From NCBI GenBank assembly GCA_042096455.1, contig JBELLU010000073.1, positions 1 through 6,244 of the forward strand: a DNA stretch of 6,244 nt. Direction: 5' to 3'. The translations under genes were made by a program, and so were the position numbers. Shown piece after piece: positions 1 through 5,819 of this stretch. Below the pieces are notes generated by a model. The model worked only from the letters and a program-made list of their open reading frames with translations, searched no databases and was not told where the DNA came from. Within the stretch, counting starts at the first letter, position 1; each line of letters starts with the position of its first letter. This stretch comes from UBA7445 sp042096455. GTDB lineage: Bacteria; Verrucomicrobiota; Verrucomicrobiia; Opitutales; Coraliomargaritaceae.

Positions 1-1527
1 TATTTGAATAGTGTGTTGGATGGGGCTATTGGTGAGTTGCGTGCGAAGTCTAAGTTGCGGTTGTATGGGTCTGATCCGCAGGCGTGGTTGCATGATGTGT
101 TGGGGAAGCGGTGGTATTCGAAGCAGGAAGAAATCGTAGATAGTTTTTTGTCTTCGACGCGTACTGCTGTGAAGTCGGCGAATGGGTGTGGGAAGTCGGC
201 GGTGGTTGCTGATTTGATTACGTGGTTGATTGCAACGCGGGAGCCGAAGGAGACGTTGTGTATTATTTCTGCGCCTACGTTGTCGCAGATTCAGAAAGTT
301 ATTTTCGCGTATTTGAAGGCTAATAAGGGTTTGGCGTCTGCCCGTGGTTTGCCTGTGCCGGGTCGTATTACGGAGACGTTGGATTGGAAGTTGGATACGG
401 AGTATGGTCAAGAGTTTTTAGCGTTTGGTAAGCGGCCGTCTGACCAGGACATTGTGAGCTCCTTCCAGGGTACGAGGAAGCTTAATACGTTTGTGTTTTT
501 GGATGAGGCGGGTGGTTTACCGCCGGAGATGTTTACTGCTGCCGAGTCGGTGATGACGAGTATGGGAAGTAAAATCCTGGCGATTGGTAACCCGGACCGC
601 AGGGGGACGGAGTTTCACCGGATTTTCACTGACCCGAAGTTGATGCAGGATTGGTCGTTGCATACGATTAGTGCTTTTGATTTGCCGACGTTTACGGATG
701 AGGTGGTGTATCCGACGGAGGGTGAGCAGGAGGCGCTGTTGAAGGGGTTGACGAGTGTTGAGTGGGTGGAGCATAAGAAGCGTGCGTGGGGTGATGATTC
801 GGCACGATATAAGTCGAAGGTGTTGGGGGATTTTCCGGATGAGGCGGATAATACTTTTTTTCCGCAGGCGACGATTGATAAGGGTTTTGATACGACAATC
901 GTGGAGGATGATGCGGTGCGTCCGGTGTTGGGGTTGGATGTGGCACGGTTTGGGTCTGATGAGAATGTGTTGTACGTGAATCGTGGGGGTTTTGTTCGGA
1001 AGGTTGATGCGTGGTCGAAGTTGGATTTGATTGAGACGGCGCGGAGGGTTCATTCGCATGCGCAACGGTTGGTGGCGTCTGTGATTAATGTGGATGTGAA
1101 TGGTGTGGGTGGTGGTGTTGTGGATGCTTTGGTGCGTTTGGATGAGTTTAGGGATGCTGTTTATGACGTTGGTGCCATAAATGGGTCGCATGCGTCGCCT
1201 GACCCTGCTCGGTGGACGAATGCGCGTGCGTGGCATTATGATTCGTTTCGGGAGCTTCTTGCGGATGGTCGGCTTGATTTGGATTATGGGGATACGCAGT
1301 TGCGGGATGAGATGATTTCGCAGACGTATAAGTTTTCGCAGCGGGGTTCTATTACGATGACGTCGAAGGATGAGATGAAACGTGCGGGTATGCCGTCGCC
1401 TGACTCGTTGGATGCGGCGATTTTGTCGACGATTGACCATGAGGTTGATGGGCCGAGGCCGGGTGATGTGATTCAAATGGAGGAAGTGTTTAATGAGCAT
1501 CCGTTTTATACGACTAGTTACTGGTAA
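1..1527 (+). CDS. terL: Terminase large subunit (packaging ATPase and nuclease), 5' end cut by window
   Basis: This is the motor that cuts concatemeric phage DNA and pumps it through the portal into the procapsid. Numbering from the TTG at position 4, the N-terminal ATPase has a Walker A P-loop at residues 58-65 (SANGCGKS, Lys64), a Walker B at 163-168 (FVFLDE, Asp167 and Glu168) and a coupling motif AIGNP at 193-197. The C-terminal RNase H-like nuclease shows LGLDVARFG (Asp312), INVDVNG (Asp364) and SPDSLDAA (Asp467/Asp470), the usual acidic metal-binding triad. All key residues are present, so the protein looks functional. The frame is open to the window edge. The TTG at 4 need not be the true start; family members usually have only a few more N-terminal residues. 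Codon use is strongly skewed to G and T (TTG dominates for Leu). The stop lies 9 nt before the portal ATG. The small terminase would be expected upstream, outside the window. Confidence 0.96.
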   Translation, partial: YLNSVLDGAIGELRAKSKLRLYGSDPQAWLHDVLGKRWYSKQEEIVDSFLSSTRTAVKSANGCGKSAVVADLITWLIATREPKETLCIISAPTLSQIQKVIFAYLKANKGLASARGLPVPGRITETLDWKLDTEYGQEFLAFGKRPSDQDIVSSFQGTRKLNTFVFLDEAGGLPPEMFTAAESVMTSMGSKILAIGNPDRRGTEFHRIFTDPKLMQDWSLHTISAFDLPTFTDEVVYPTEGEQEALLKGLTSVEWVEHKKRAWGDDSARYKSKVLGDFPDEADNTFFPQATIDKGFDTTIVEDDAVRPVLGLDVARFGSDENVLYVNRGGFVRKVDAWSKLDLIETARRVHSHAQRLVASVINVDVNGVGGGVVDALVRLDEFRDAVYDVGAINGSHASPDPARWTNARAWHYDSFRELLADGRLDLDYGDTQLRDEMISQTYKFSQRGSITMTSKDEMKRAGMPSPDSLDAAILSTIDHEVDGPRPGDVIQMEEVFNEHPFYTTSYW

Positions 1528-1530
1528 GAT
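1522..1530 (+). promoter_or_regulatory. Putative leaderless promoter -10 (TGgTAAGAT) for portal
   Basis: The hexamer TAAGAT (1525-1530) fits the actinobacterial -10 pattern TAnnnT. It is preceded by TGn (extended -10) and sits exactly 6 nt before the portal ATG at 1537, so transcription could begin at or next to the A of the start codon. No SD-like purine run lies in the gap. The TA of the hexamer is also the terminase stop codon, so chance occurrence is less unlikely here than at the other two sites. No clear -35 is visible. The function is inferred. Confidence 0.35.
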
Positions 1531-1536
1531 TGTTTT

Positions 1537-3021
1537 ATGGGTATTTTTGATCGTTTTACTGGCAATTCGGATGAATCTACTAAACTTTTAGAGCAGATTC
1601 GTGAGCTTTCGCAAAACAATGAAGTGTTGGCGGAATCGTATTCTGCACTGGCTAAAGCCACGTTAGAGTTTGATGACCAGGGTTGGTCTCCTCTTAACCA
1701 GTTCACGGATGAGGGTATCCGCCTTGAGGACGTGAAGGTGGTGTCTCGTAACGCACGTCGGCAGTCGCAGGCGAACCCACTGTTGAAACGTGGTGCCATG
1801 TTGCGGTCGTCTTACGTGTTTGGTCGTGGTTATAAGATGGCACAGTCGGGTAATCCGTTGGCTCCCCGGTTTCAGCGGGTGATTAACGATCCGATTAATC
1901 AGAAGGTGTTGTTTAGTGAGGCGGGAGCTAAGAAGAATGAACGAGCGCTTTTCACGGACGGTAACTTTTTCGTTCGCTATGACCGTCGTAGTCGGAGGTT
2001 TTCTCGCGTCCCTCTTGATGAGATAAGTGGTTGGGCGACTGACCCGGACGATCCGGAAATGATTCGCTATTATTTGCGTGAGTATCAGCGTCGGGAGGCG
2101 GTGACCGACCCGTACAACTCTTATATTGCTGAGACGGTGAAGGTGTGGTATCCGCTGGATTATGTGGAGAACCCGGTATCGCAGATTAATGGCATTCCGG
2201 TTGATAGGAATTTCGCAATAATTGATTGTAAGGCGAACGATGAGACGGGTGGGCTGTGGGGTGTGCCGGATTCGTTGCCTGCCCTACCGTGGTCGTGGGC
2301 GTATAGCGAATACCTGAAGGACGGGTCGAAGATGTTGAAGGCCCTGTCTGGTATTGCGTGGCAGGTGAAGACGAAAACGTCTAAGGGTGGGGCGAATATT
2401 TCGTCGAAGCTGATTAACAATAAAGAGGTTGCGGCGACGGCGGTGACGGGTGCGGACATTGAAATGAATGCGATGCCCCGTAATAATAGTGTGGATTTGT
2501 CGACGGGTCGCCCGTTGGCGTCGATGGCGGCGACGGCGATGGAAGTGTCAGTGGATGCGCTTTTGTCTGGTCCTGGTGCTGAGGGTGGCGGTGGTACGCA
2601 GATTCTTGACCAGTCGACGTTGAATGCGGCGTATGCACGTCAGGGCAACTGGTCGGACTTTTATATGCGCGTGTTGCGGTTGATTGGTGTTCCGGAACCG
2701 TCGGTGACGTTTAATAACATTATTGTGGACCCGGCGTACCGTACCGTGCAGTCGTTGTCGCAGGCGTGGATGACGGGCTTGTTTGGTCCGGAGATTATGC
2801 AGGATGCGATGGCGGAACAGTTGGGCATTGAAGCGCCCGGTATGGTTCCGTCTGGTGTTCTCGTGCCGAATAATGATGGGTCGTTCCCGACGACGGGTCG
2901 GACGGTCGGGTCGGGGAATCCAAATAATGTGGCGACAGCACAGGGTAATGCTGGTGCTGGGGTTGATGATTTATCTGATGGGGATAATAGCAATAGGGAC
3001 ACTCAAAATAACCCACGGTAA
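1537..3021 (+). CDS. Portal protein
   Basis: Members of this family form the dodecameric ring at one capsid vertex, through which terminase packs DNA and to which connectors and tail bind. The 494-residue length is normal. Recognition rests on overall pattern and position: a charged N-terminal helix (about 13-47); the ANPLLKRGAMLRSSYVFGRG segment (79-98), typical of siphophage portals; the wing region; the WGVPDSLPALPWSWAYSEYL segment (241-260) followed by a long helix; and a stem/clip-like GGGTQILDQSTLNAAYARQG stretch (351-370). The C-terminal 55 or so residues are Gly/Asn/Asp-rich and probably disordered. The ATG lies 9 nt after the terminase stop with no recognisable SD; a TAnnnT hexamer sits 6 nt upstream. 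G/T-ending codons are favoured, as in terminase. A MuF-like minor head protein, often next to portal, is absent here. Confidence 0.9.
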   Translation: MGIFDRFTGNSDESTKLLEQIRELSQNNEVLAESYSALAKATLEFDDQGWSPLNQFTDEGIRLEDVKVVSRNARRQSQANPLLKRGAMLRSSYVFGRGYKMAQSGNPLAPRFQRVINDPINQKVLFSEAGAKKNERALFTDGNFFVRYDRRSRRFSRVPLDEISGWATDPDDPEMIRYYLREYQRREAVTDPYNSYIAETVKVWYPLDYVENPVSQINGIPVDRNFAIIDCKANDETGGLWGVPDSLPALPWSWAYSEYLKDGSKMLKALSGIAWQVKTKTSKGGANISSKLINNKEVAATAVTGADIEMNAMPRNNSVDLSTGRPLASMAATAMEVSVDALLSGPGAEGGGGTQILDQSTLNAAYARQGNWSDFYMRVLRLIGVPEPSVTFNNIIVDPAYRTVQSLSQAWMTGLFGPEIMQDAMAEQLGIEAPGMVPSGVLVPNNDGSFPTTGRTVGSGNPNNVATAQGNAGAGVDDLSDGDNSNRDTQNNPR

Positions 3022-3030
3022 AATATCGTG
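3014..3030 (+). repeat. Small inverted repeat (7-bp arms, AAA loop) at portal/protease junction
   Basis: CACGGTA (3014-3020) pairs with TATCGTG (3024-3030) across an AAA loop, with one G-T wobble. It includes the portal stop codon and abuts the putative -10 of the protease gene. No T-tract follows, so it is unlikely to be an intrinsic terminator. It could be an operator-like dyad, a 3' end stabiliser, or chance. Confidence 0.35.
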
Positions 3031-3037
3031 ATAAAAT
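3029..3037 (+). promoter_or_regulatory. Putative leaderless extended -10 (TGaTAAAAT) for the capsid gene cluster
   Basis: TAAAAT (3032-3037) is one base from the TATAAT consensus, carries an upstream TGn, and lies exactly 6 nt before the protease ATG at 3044, the spacing expected if the start codon is the transcript's first triplet. A second TAAAAT lies at 3019-3024. No SD is present before the gene. No -35 match is obvious, as is common for extended -10 promoters. Together with the terminator after MCP it would bound a protease/scaffold-decoration-MCP transcription unit. Promoter activity is inferred. Confidence 0.45.
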
Positions 3038-3043
3038 CGTTAC

Positions 3044-4168
3044 ATGGCCAATCTTTTAGTAGAGTCCGGCTCTGCGCCGGTTAAATCTGGCAATAATTGG
3101 CGTGCTGTTTTAATTACTCCGGGTAAGGGATCGTCGGGTATTTACACCGAGTCCATGTTGAAAGAATATGGCCCGAAGGCTTTTAAACGTGGCACGCATT
3201 CGTATGTTGATCATCCGCAGTCAGAGGCTGAGGTCCGCTCGCCCAAGAATCTTATCGGCGTGCTTGCGGAGGACGCATATTACGAAGAGGGTACCGGGCT
3301 CGTTGCTGAGCTTGATGTGATGCCCCATTGGAAAGAGTTCGTTGAAGCTGTTGCCCCTCACACTGGCCTTTCCATCTATGCGATGGGTGAGGGCAACTAC
3401 AACGATGACGGCGAGATTGTCGTCGAAAATTTGATTCCGCACACGCAGAACTCGGTCGACTTGGTGTCGTATCCTGGTCGGCCTGGTTCGAAGTTGGCGG
3501 ACAAACTGTACGAGCAGGCTGTTGCCATGGTCGATGGGGGCGCTGTGGAAGAGGCGTATCACGGGGGTAAGAAAATGAAAGATGCTTATAAGACCAAAGG
3601 TGCTGCTGAGCGTCGGGCGAAAGAGCTTGGCTGTGAAGGTACGCACAGTATGGAAATGGATGGAGAGACCATGTATATGGCGTGCTCCACTCACGATGCC
3701 TATGAGAAGGCATTAGAAGCTTCCGCTCCCATGGGCGGCAAGGAAGGTGCTGCTGCTGCTACAGCCGCAGAAACCATCGAAGAACAGAAAGAAGGAAACT
3801 CAATGGAACTCAAGGAATTGAGCGAACAGATTGCTGAGCTGCCTAACCTGGTTGCCGCTGCTGTCGCAGAAGCCCTTGCGCCTGCCGAGGAGCCCGAAGA
3901 GGACGAGGTCGATGTTGAGGCTGTAGCCGAAGCTATGGTCGAGGCTGACCTCCCCGAGGTTTCCCGCAAGGCTGTCTACGAGTCCCTCAAAGCTGGTGGT
4001 GACTTGACTGCTGCGATTGAAGCCCAGAAGGGTTTCGTCGAGTCGGTGAAGGCTCACTTTAAGGAAGAGGCGAAAGCCGCTCCTGCCGCTGAGGAGACTG
4101 TGATTGTTAACACTGAAGAGAAGGCTCCCCGCCTCTCTGAGATTCTCAACGTGAAGGTTGGTGCCTAA
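3044..4168 (+). CDS. Capsid maturation protease with fused scaffold-like C-terminus
   Basis: Residues 1-155 match the head-maturation protease pattern of actinophages (herpesvirus-assemblin-like serine protease fold): W19 and the VLITPGKGSSG segment, FKRGTHSYVDHP with candidate catalytic His52/His57, HTGLSIYA with candidate nucleophile Ser110, and NSVDLVSYPGRPG (136-148). Residues 178-224 form a small module holding the protein's only cysteines (Cys197, His201, Cys214, His217). Residues 236-374 are acidic and rich in Ala, Glu and Val, probably helical, as in scaffolds. The expected role is to assemble the procapsid shell and then digest scaffold. No separate scaffold gene exists in the window, and a strong internal SD and ATG at 3803 could produce the scaffold part alone, as in lambda C/Nu3. 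The ATG at 3044 has no SD but has a -10-like hexamer 6 nt upstream. Codons shift from mixed (some TTG) to more C-rich toward the 3' end. Confidence 0.88.
   Translation: MANLLVESGSAPVKSGNNWRAVLITPGKGSSGIYTESMLKEYGPKAFKRGTHSYVDHPQSEAEVRSPKNLIGVLAEDAYYEEGTGLVAELDVMPHWKEFVEAVAPHTGLSIYAMGEGNYNDDGEIVVENLIPHTQNSVDLVSYPGRPGSKLADKLYEQAVAMVDGGAVEEAYHGGKKMKDAYKTKGAAERRAKELGCEGTHSMEMDGETMYMACSTHDAYEKALEASAPMGGKEGAAAATAAETIEEQKEGNSMELKELSEQIAELPNLVAAAVAEALAPAEEPEEDEVDVEAVAEAMVEADLPEVSRKAVYESLKAGGDLTAAIEAQKGFVESVKAHFKEEAKAAPAAEETVIVNTEEKAPRLSEILNVKVGA
3791..3796 (+). promoter_or_regulatory. Internal Shine-Dalgarno (GAAGGA) for in-frame scaffold start
   Basis: GAAGGA, within a longer purine run (AGAAAGAAGGAAA), stands 6 nt before an in-frame ATG at 3803. 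This is one of the best SD and spacing combinations in the window and lies deep inside the protease gene, which itself has no SD at its own start. It decides the proposed internal start. Confidence 0.55.
3803..4168 (+). CDS. Putative scaffold protein from internal start inside the protease gene
   Basis: This is an in-frame nested product of 121 residues (protease residues 254-374) starting at Met254. It would consist solely of the acidic, Ala/Glu/Val-rich helical region: a leucine-containing helix (MELKELSEQIAEL), an AEEPEEDEVD acidic hinge, further helices through EVSRKAVYESLKAG and GFVESVKAHFKEEA, and a short basic/hydrophobic C-terminus (RLSEILNVKV) that could bind capsid protein. Lambda Nu3 and related scaffolds are made in this way from the 3' part of the protease gene, giving many scaffold copies per protease. 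Here the case rests on the SD at 3791-3796, its 6-nt spacing, and the domain boundary falling just at the start. Whether the product is made is not shown by sequence alone. Confidence 0.5.
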   Translation: MELKELSEQIAELPNLVAAAVAEALAPAEEPEEDEVDVEAVAEAMVEADLPEVSRKAVYESLKAGGDLTAAIEAQKGFVESVKAHFKEEAKAAPAAEETVIVNTEEKAPRLSEILNVKVGA

Positions 4169-4170
4169 TT

Positions 4171-4515
4171 ATGGCTCTTAACGAAGTTTACGCAAACGGA
4201 GAGTCCCTCGCTTACCCCGTGAACTCCGCTGTCGCTTCTGGCGACTTTGTGGTTCTTGGTGGGATTGTTGGTGTCGCTGAAACCGACGCAAAACTGGGCG
4301 ACGACACTCTCTACTACGCCACTATCCGTCACATCGGTGTGTTCCGTGGAACCACTGCTGACGCTGTGACTGTTGGCGCTGCTATCTACCTTGCAAGCGG
4401 AGCGACTTACGGCACCGCCCTGACCACCACTGTTGGGTCCAACGAACTCGTTGGCTACGCGGTGAAGGCCAAGGGTGCGGTTGCTGGGGACGTTCACGTT
4501 CGCATCAACAACTAG
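4171..4515 (+). CDS. DUF2190-type capsid decoration protein
   Basis: A 114-residue all-beta-looking protein with the DUF2190 pattern: an initial ANGESLAYPVNSAVASGDFV segment, a VVLGGIVGVAETDA turn, then GVFRGTTADAVTVGAAIYLA and a terminal NELVGYAVKAKGAVAGDVHV segment. Members of this family sit next to capsid genes and are thought to decorate or stabilise the shell, a role like lambda gpD. The position directly before MCP matches the D-E order of lambda. Its ATG follows the protease stop by 2 nt; the nearest SD-like GAAGG (4153-4157) is 13 nt away, so translational coupling is likely. It contains no TTG leucine codon and uses C-ending codons, consistent with high expression. The decoration function is inferred from family and position. 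Confidence 0.8.
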   Translation: MALNEVYANGESLAYPVNSAVASGDFVVLGGIVGVAETDAKLGDDTLYYATIRHIGVFRGTTADAVTVGAAIYLASGATYGTALTTTVGSNELVGYAVKAKGAVAGDVHVRINN

Positions 4516-4519
4516 GAAT

Positions 4520-4526
4520 AGGTGAT
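4520..4526 (+). promoter_or_regulatory. Strong Shine-Dalgarno (AGGTGAT) of major capsid protein
   Basis: AGGTGAT is a seven-base match to the 3' part of the full SD complement (AGGAGGTGAT), 6 nt before the ATG at 4533. It fixes the MCP start and contrasts with the SD-less starts of portal, protease and connector. Confidence 0.75.
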
Positions 4527-4532
4527 TTAGTA

Positions 4533-5654
4533 ATGGCTAAAACCCAAATTGTAGAGCAGGCCATCGCTCAAATCGAAGAGACCTCGACCAAGCGTCAGAT
4601 TGAGGCTGCCAAGCTTCTGACCAACGCTGTTTCGGGTGACCTTCGTGCGAAGACGATGCTGCAGGAAGGAATCTCCTCCTCGGACATTCCGACCGTTCTG
4701 GAGCCCGCCATCAACGTTATCTTCCTCGCGCAGTACGCTGCCGAGCAGAACGTGTGGGACCAGATTGCTGACGAGTACCAGGCCCCCAACTTTGGTGTCA
4801 TCCGTTTCGGTGACTTCCAGGTGGACCCCTCCGCTCTTGTGGCGGGAGAGGGTGAAGAGTTCATCAACGGTGGACTCCCCCGCGTTGGAGAGTACGAAGA
4901 GTACCCGGCAGTTCCGTTCACCACCACTCAGCTCGACAAGGACTTCGAGGGCAAGTACGGCGTTCGCGCACGTATGTCCTGGGAGTCGCTGCGTCGCACT
5001 GGTGACTTCGACATGATTCCTCGGATGACTGAGAAGTTCGCCCAGTACGCTGCACGTCAAGAGGACTTCGAACTGGCTAAGCTGTTCGTGACCTCGGCTG
5101 GTGCTGTTGGTTCTGGCTTCTCGGGCAAGGGACTGAGCGGTAACCCCGCCCTGTCGCTGGACGCTCTTGAGACTGCTATGGAAAACTCGCGGACCGACAC
5201 TGTTGGTGGCAACCGCGTGATTGCAAACAACTACAAGCTTGTTTACGGTACCGCTCTGGCGATGACCGTGCGCGAACTGTTTGCTATCCAGCAGATTGAG
5301 CGTGTGTCTGGTTCTGAGACCAGCATCCTCAACCCGTCGTTCATCACTAGCCCGTTCAACCCGATCGAGTTCAACGCTCTCGACACGGTTTCGGGCGGAC
5401 AGACTGACGCATGGTGGTTCGTGATTCCGGACCTGAACACTCGCCCCTACTTCTGGGAGGTGTTCCTGCAGGGTAACCGTACTCCGGTTATCTCGGTCAA
5501 GGACAACGGTCACTTCACCCTTCAGGGTGGAGAGCTTCCGGTTCGTGACGGTTCGTTCGATGAGGACGATGTTCAGACTCGCATCCGCCACGTGGTGCAG
5601 GCTTACAACATCACTCAGGACGGTCTCCGTTACTCGGACGGTTCCGGCTCCTAA
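4533..5654 (+). CDS. Major capsid protein (HK97-type fold)
   Basis: The 373-residue main shell subunit. Visible regions: a helical N-terminal arm (about 1-52), an extended acidic E-loop-like stretch (about 90-140: FQVDPSALVAGEGEEF, then EYEEYPAVPF), a long spine-like helix around 160-186 (MTEKFAQYAARQEDFELAKL), a central P/A-domain region, and a C-terminal signature RPYFWEVFLQGNRTPVISVKDNG-like block (304-326, with Arg304, Trp308 and Gly314) often seen in actinophage capsid proteins. Position after protease and decoration protein, plus size, support the call. It has the best SD in the window, no TTG leucine codon, many C-ending codons, and tandem stops (TAA TAG), all consistent with very high expression. 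An intrinsic terminator follows within 15 nt. There is no sign of a long cleaved N-terminal delta domain as in HK97, in keeping with the separate scaffold region. Confidence 0.92.
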   Translation: MAKTQIVEQAIAQIEETSTKRQIEAAKLLTNAVSGDLRAKTMLQEGISSSDIPTVLEPAINVIFLAQYAAEQNVWDQIADEYQAPNFGVIRFGDFQVDPSALVAGEGEEFINGGLPRVGEYEEYPAVPFTTTQLDKDFEGKYGVRARMSWESLRRTGDFDMIPRMTEKFAQYAARQEDFELAKLFVTSAGAVGSGFSGKGLSGNPALSLDALETAMENSRTDTVGGNRVIANNYKLVYGTALAMTVRELFAIQQIERVSGSETSILNPSFITSPFNPIEFNALDTVSGGQTDAWWFVIPDLNTRPYFWEVFLQGNRTPVISVKDNGHFTLQGGELPVRDGSFDEDDVQTRIRHVVQAYNITQDGLRYSDGSGS

Positions 5655-5667
5655 TAGTCGATAATAG

Positions 5668-5703
5668 AGGCCCCCGGCGTTTCCGTCGGGGGTCTTTATT
5701 TTT
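5668..5703 (+). terminator. Intrinsic terminator after major capsid gene
   Basis: A 12-bp stem (5668-5679 with 5684-5695) encloses a TTTC tetraloop; its core is CCCCC/GGGGG and it has two G-T wobbles. The T-rich tail TCTTTATTTTT follows. It starts 13 nt after the MCP stop and is the clearest regulatory structure in the window. It would end the capsid transcription unit. Confidence 0.9.
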
Positions 5704-5704
5704 G

Positions 5705-5713
5705 TGATAAATT
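5705..5713 (+). promoter_or_regulatory. Putative extended -10 (TGaTAAATT) of a non-coding transcript
   Basis: TGATAAATT differs by one base from the TGATAAAAT before the protease gene and likewise fits TGn-TAnnnT. A start 6-7 nt downstream (about 5720) would fall at the foot of the hairpin at 5718-5739, between two terminator-like structures. No -35 is clear, and the site directly abuts the T-tract of the MCP terminator. Confidence 0.3.
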
Positions 5714-5717
5714 GGTA

Positions 5718-5739
5718 ATACCAGTCCTCCTACTGGTAT
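5718..5739 (+). repeat. Perfect 8-bp inverted repeat with CCTCCT loop
   Basis: ATACCAGT (5718-5725) and ACTGGTAT (5732-5739) are perfect reverse complements around a six-base loop CCTCCT, the core of the 16S rRNA anti-Shine-Dalgarno. No T-tract follows, so it is not a terminator by itself. It may be the 5' stem-loop of the proposed small RNA, a protein-binding dyad, or an mRNA end structure. Confidence 0.8.
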
Positions 5740-5803
5740 GCCCCGGCATCGTCGAGCTTGCCCCTTCCCACCTCCACCAGCTCCGATGCCGGGGTTCTTT
5801 TTT
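5720..5803 (+). ncRNA. Candidate phage small RNA with two CCUCC-displaying loops
   Basis: This is a proposed transcript of about 84 nt. Support: an extended -10-like TGATAAATT just upstream (5705-5713), a stem-loop at the predicted 5' end (loop CCUCCU), and a second, longer stem-loop ending in a T-tract (5741-5803) whose loop holds CCCC, CCUUCCC and CACCUCC. Two pyrimidine-rich single-stranded loops able to pair with GGAGG-type SD sequences recall C-rich-loop bacterial sRNAs that block ribosome binding. It lies between the capsid unit and the connector gene and does not overlap a credible ORF. The alternative is a plain double terminator region with no independent transcript. There is no homology evidence; this is inference from structure and position. 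Confidence 0.35.
5741..5803 (+). terminator. Second terminator-like hairpin with unusually long C-rich loop
   Basis: CCCCGGCATCG (5741-5751) and CGATGCCGGGG (5784-5794) are perfect 11-bp reverse complements, followed by TTCTTTTTT (5795-5803). Inside, GAGCT (5754-5758) pairs with AGCTC (5779-5783) after a 2-nt bulge, leaving a 20-nt loop made almost wholly of C and T. Stem plus T-tract fits an intrinsic terminator, but the apical loop is far longer than the usual 3-8 nt. It could stop read-through from MCP or end the candidate small RNA. Confidence 0.75.
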
Positions 5804-5807
5804 GCGC

Positions 5808-5813
5808 TAAAAT
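5808..5813 (+). promoter_or_regulatory. Putative leaderless -10 (TAAAAT) for head-tail connector
   Basis: TAAAAT sits exactly 6 nt before the ATG at 5820, the same hexamer and spacing as before the protease gene. It lies right after the T-tract of the second terminator-like hairpin, so a new promoter is needed here if that terminator works well. TGn is absent, and no SD is present (GGTGGT directly abuts the ATG, too close to serve). Activity is inferred. Confidence 0.42.
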
Positions 5814-5819
5814 GGTGGT

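Noticed and set aside
1080..1130. G-rich stretch in terminase as a possible G-quadruplex
   Set aside because: Explained by Gly/Val codons (NGVGGGVV) and the gene-wide G/T bias.
517..1500. Long antisense open frame (327 codons) opposite terminase
   Set aside because: Its product is an implausible Arg/His/Ile/Pro-rich string caused by the skewed codon use of terminase; the + strand frame has all terminase motifs.
3563..3577. Second possible internal start in the protease gene (GGGGGT before ATG 3575, Met178)
   Set aside because: In frame and reasonably spaced, but the G run is a weaker SD than the one at 3791. It would give a Cys/His-module plus scaffold product, possible but not supported enough to call.
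4500..4535. Frameshift fusion between decoration protein and capsid protein
   Set aside because: A normal TAG stop, a clear SD and an ATG separate the genes; no slippery heptamer is seen.
4527..5591. Long antisense open frame (354 codons) opposite the major capsid gene
   Set aside because: It mirrors the capsid gene almost end to end, has no recognisable domains, and is explained by the RNY-like codon pattern of a highly expressed gene.
5740..5803. tRNA-like element in the GC-rich hairpin
   Set aside because: No D-arm, anticodon arm or T-loop (GTTCRA) pattern; the single long stem with a T-tract is terminator-like.
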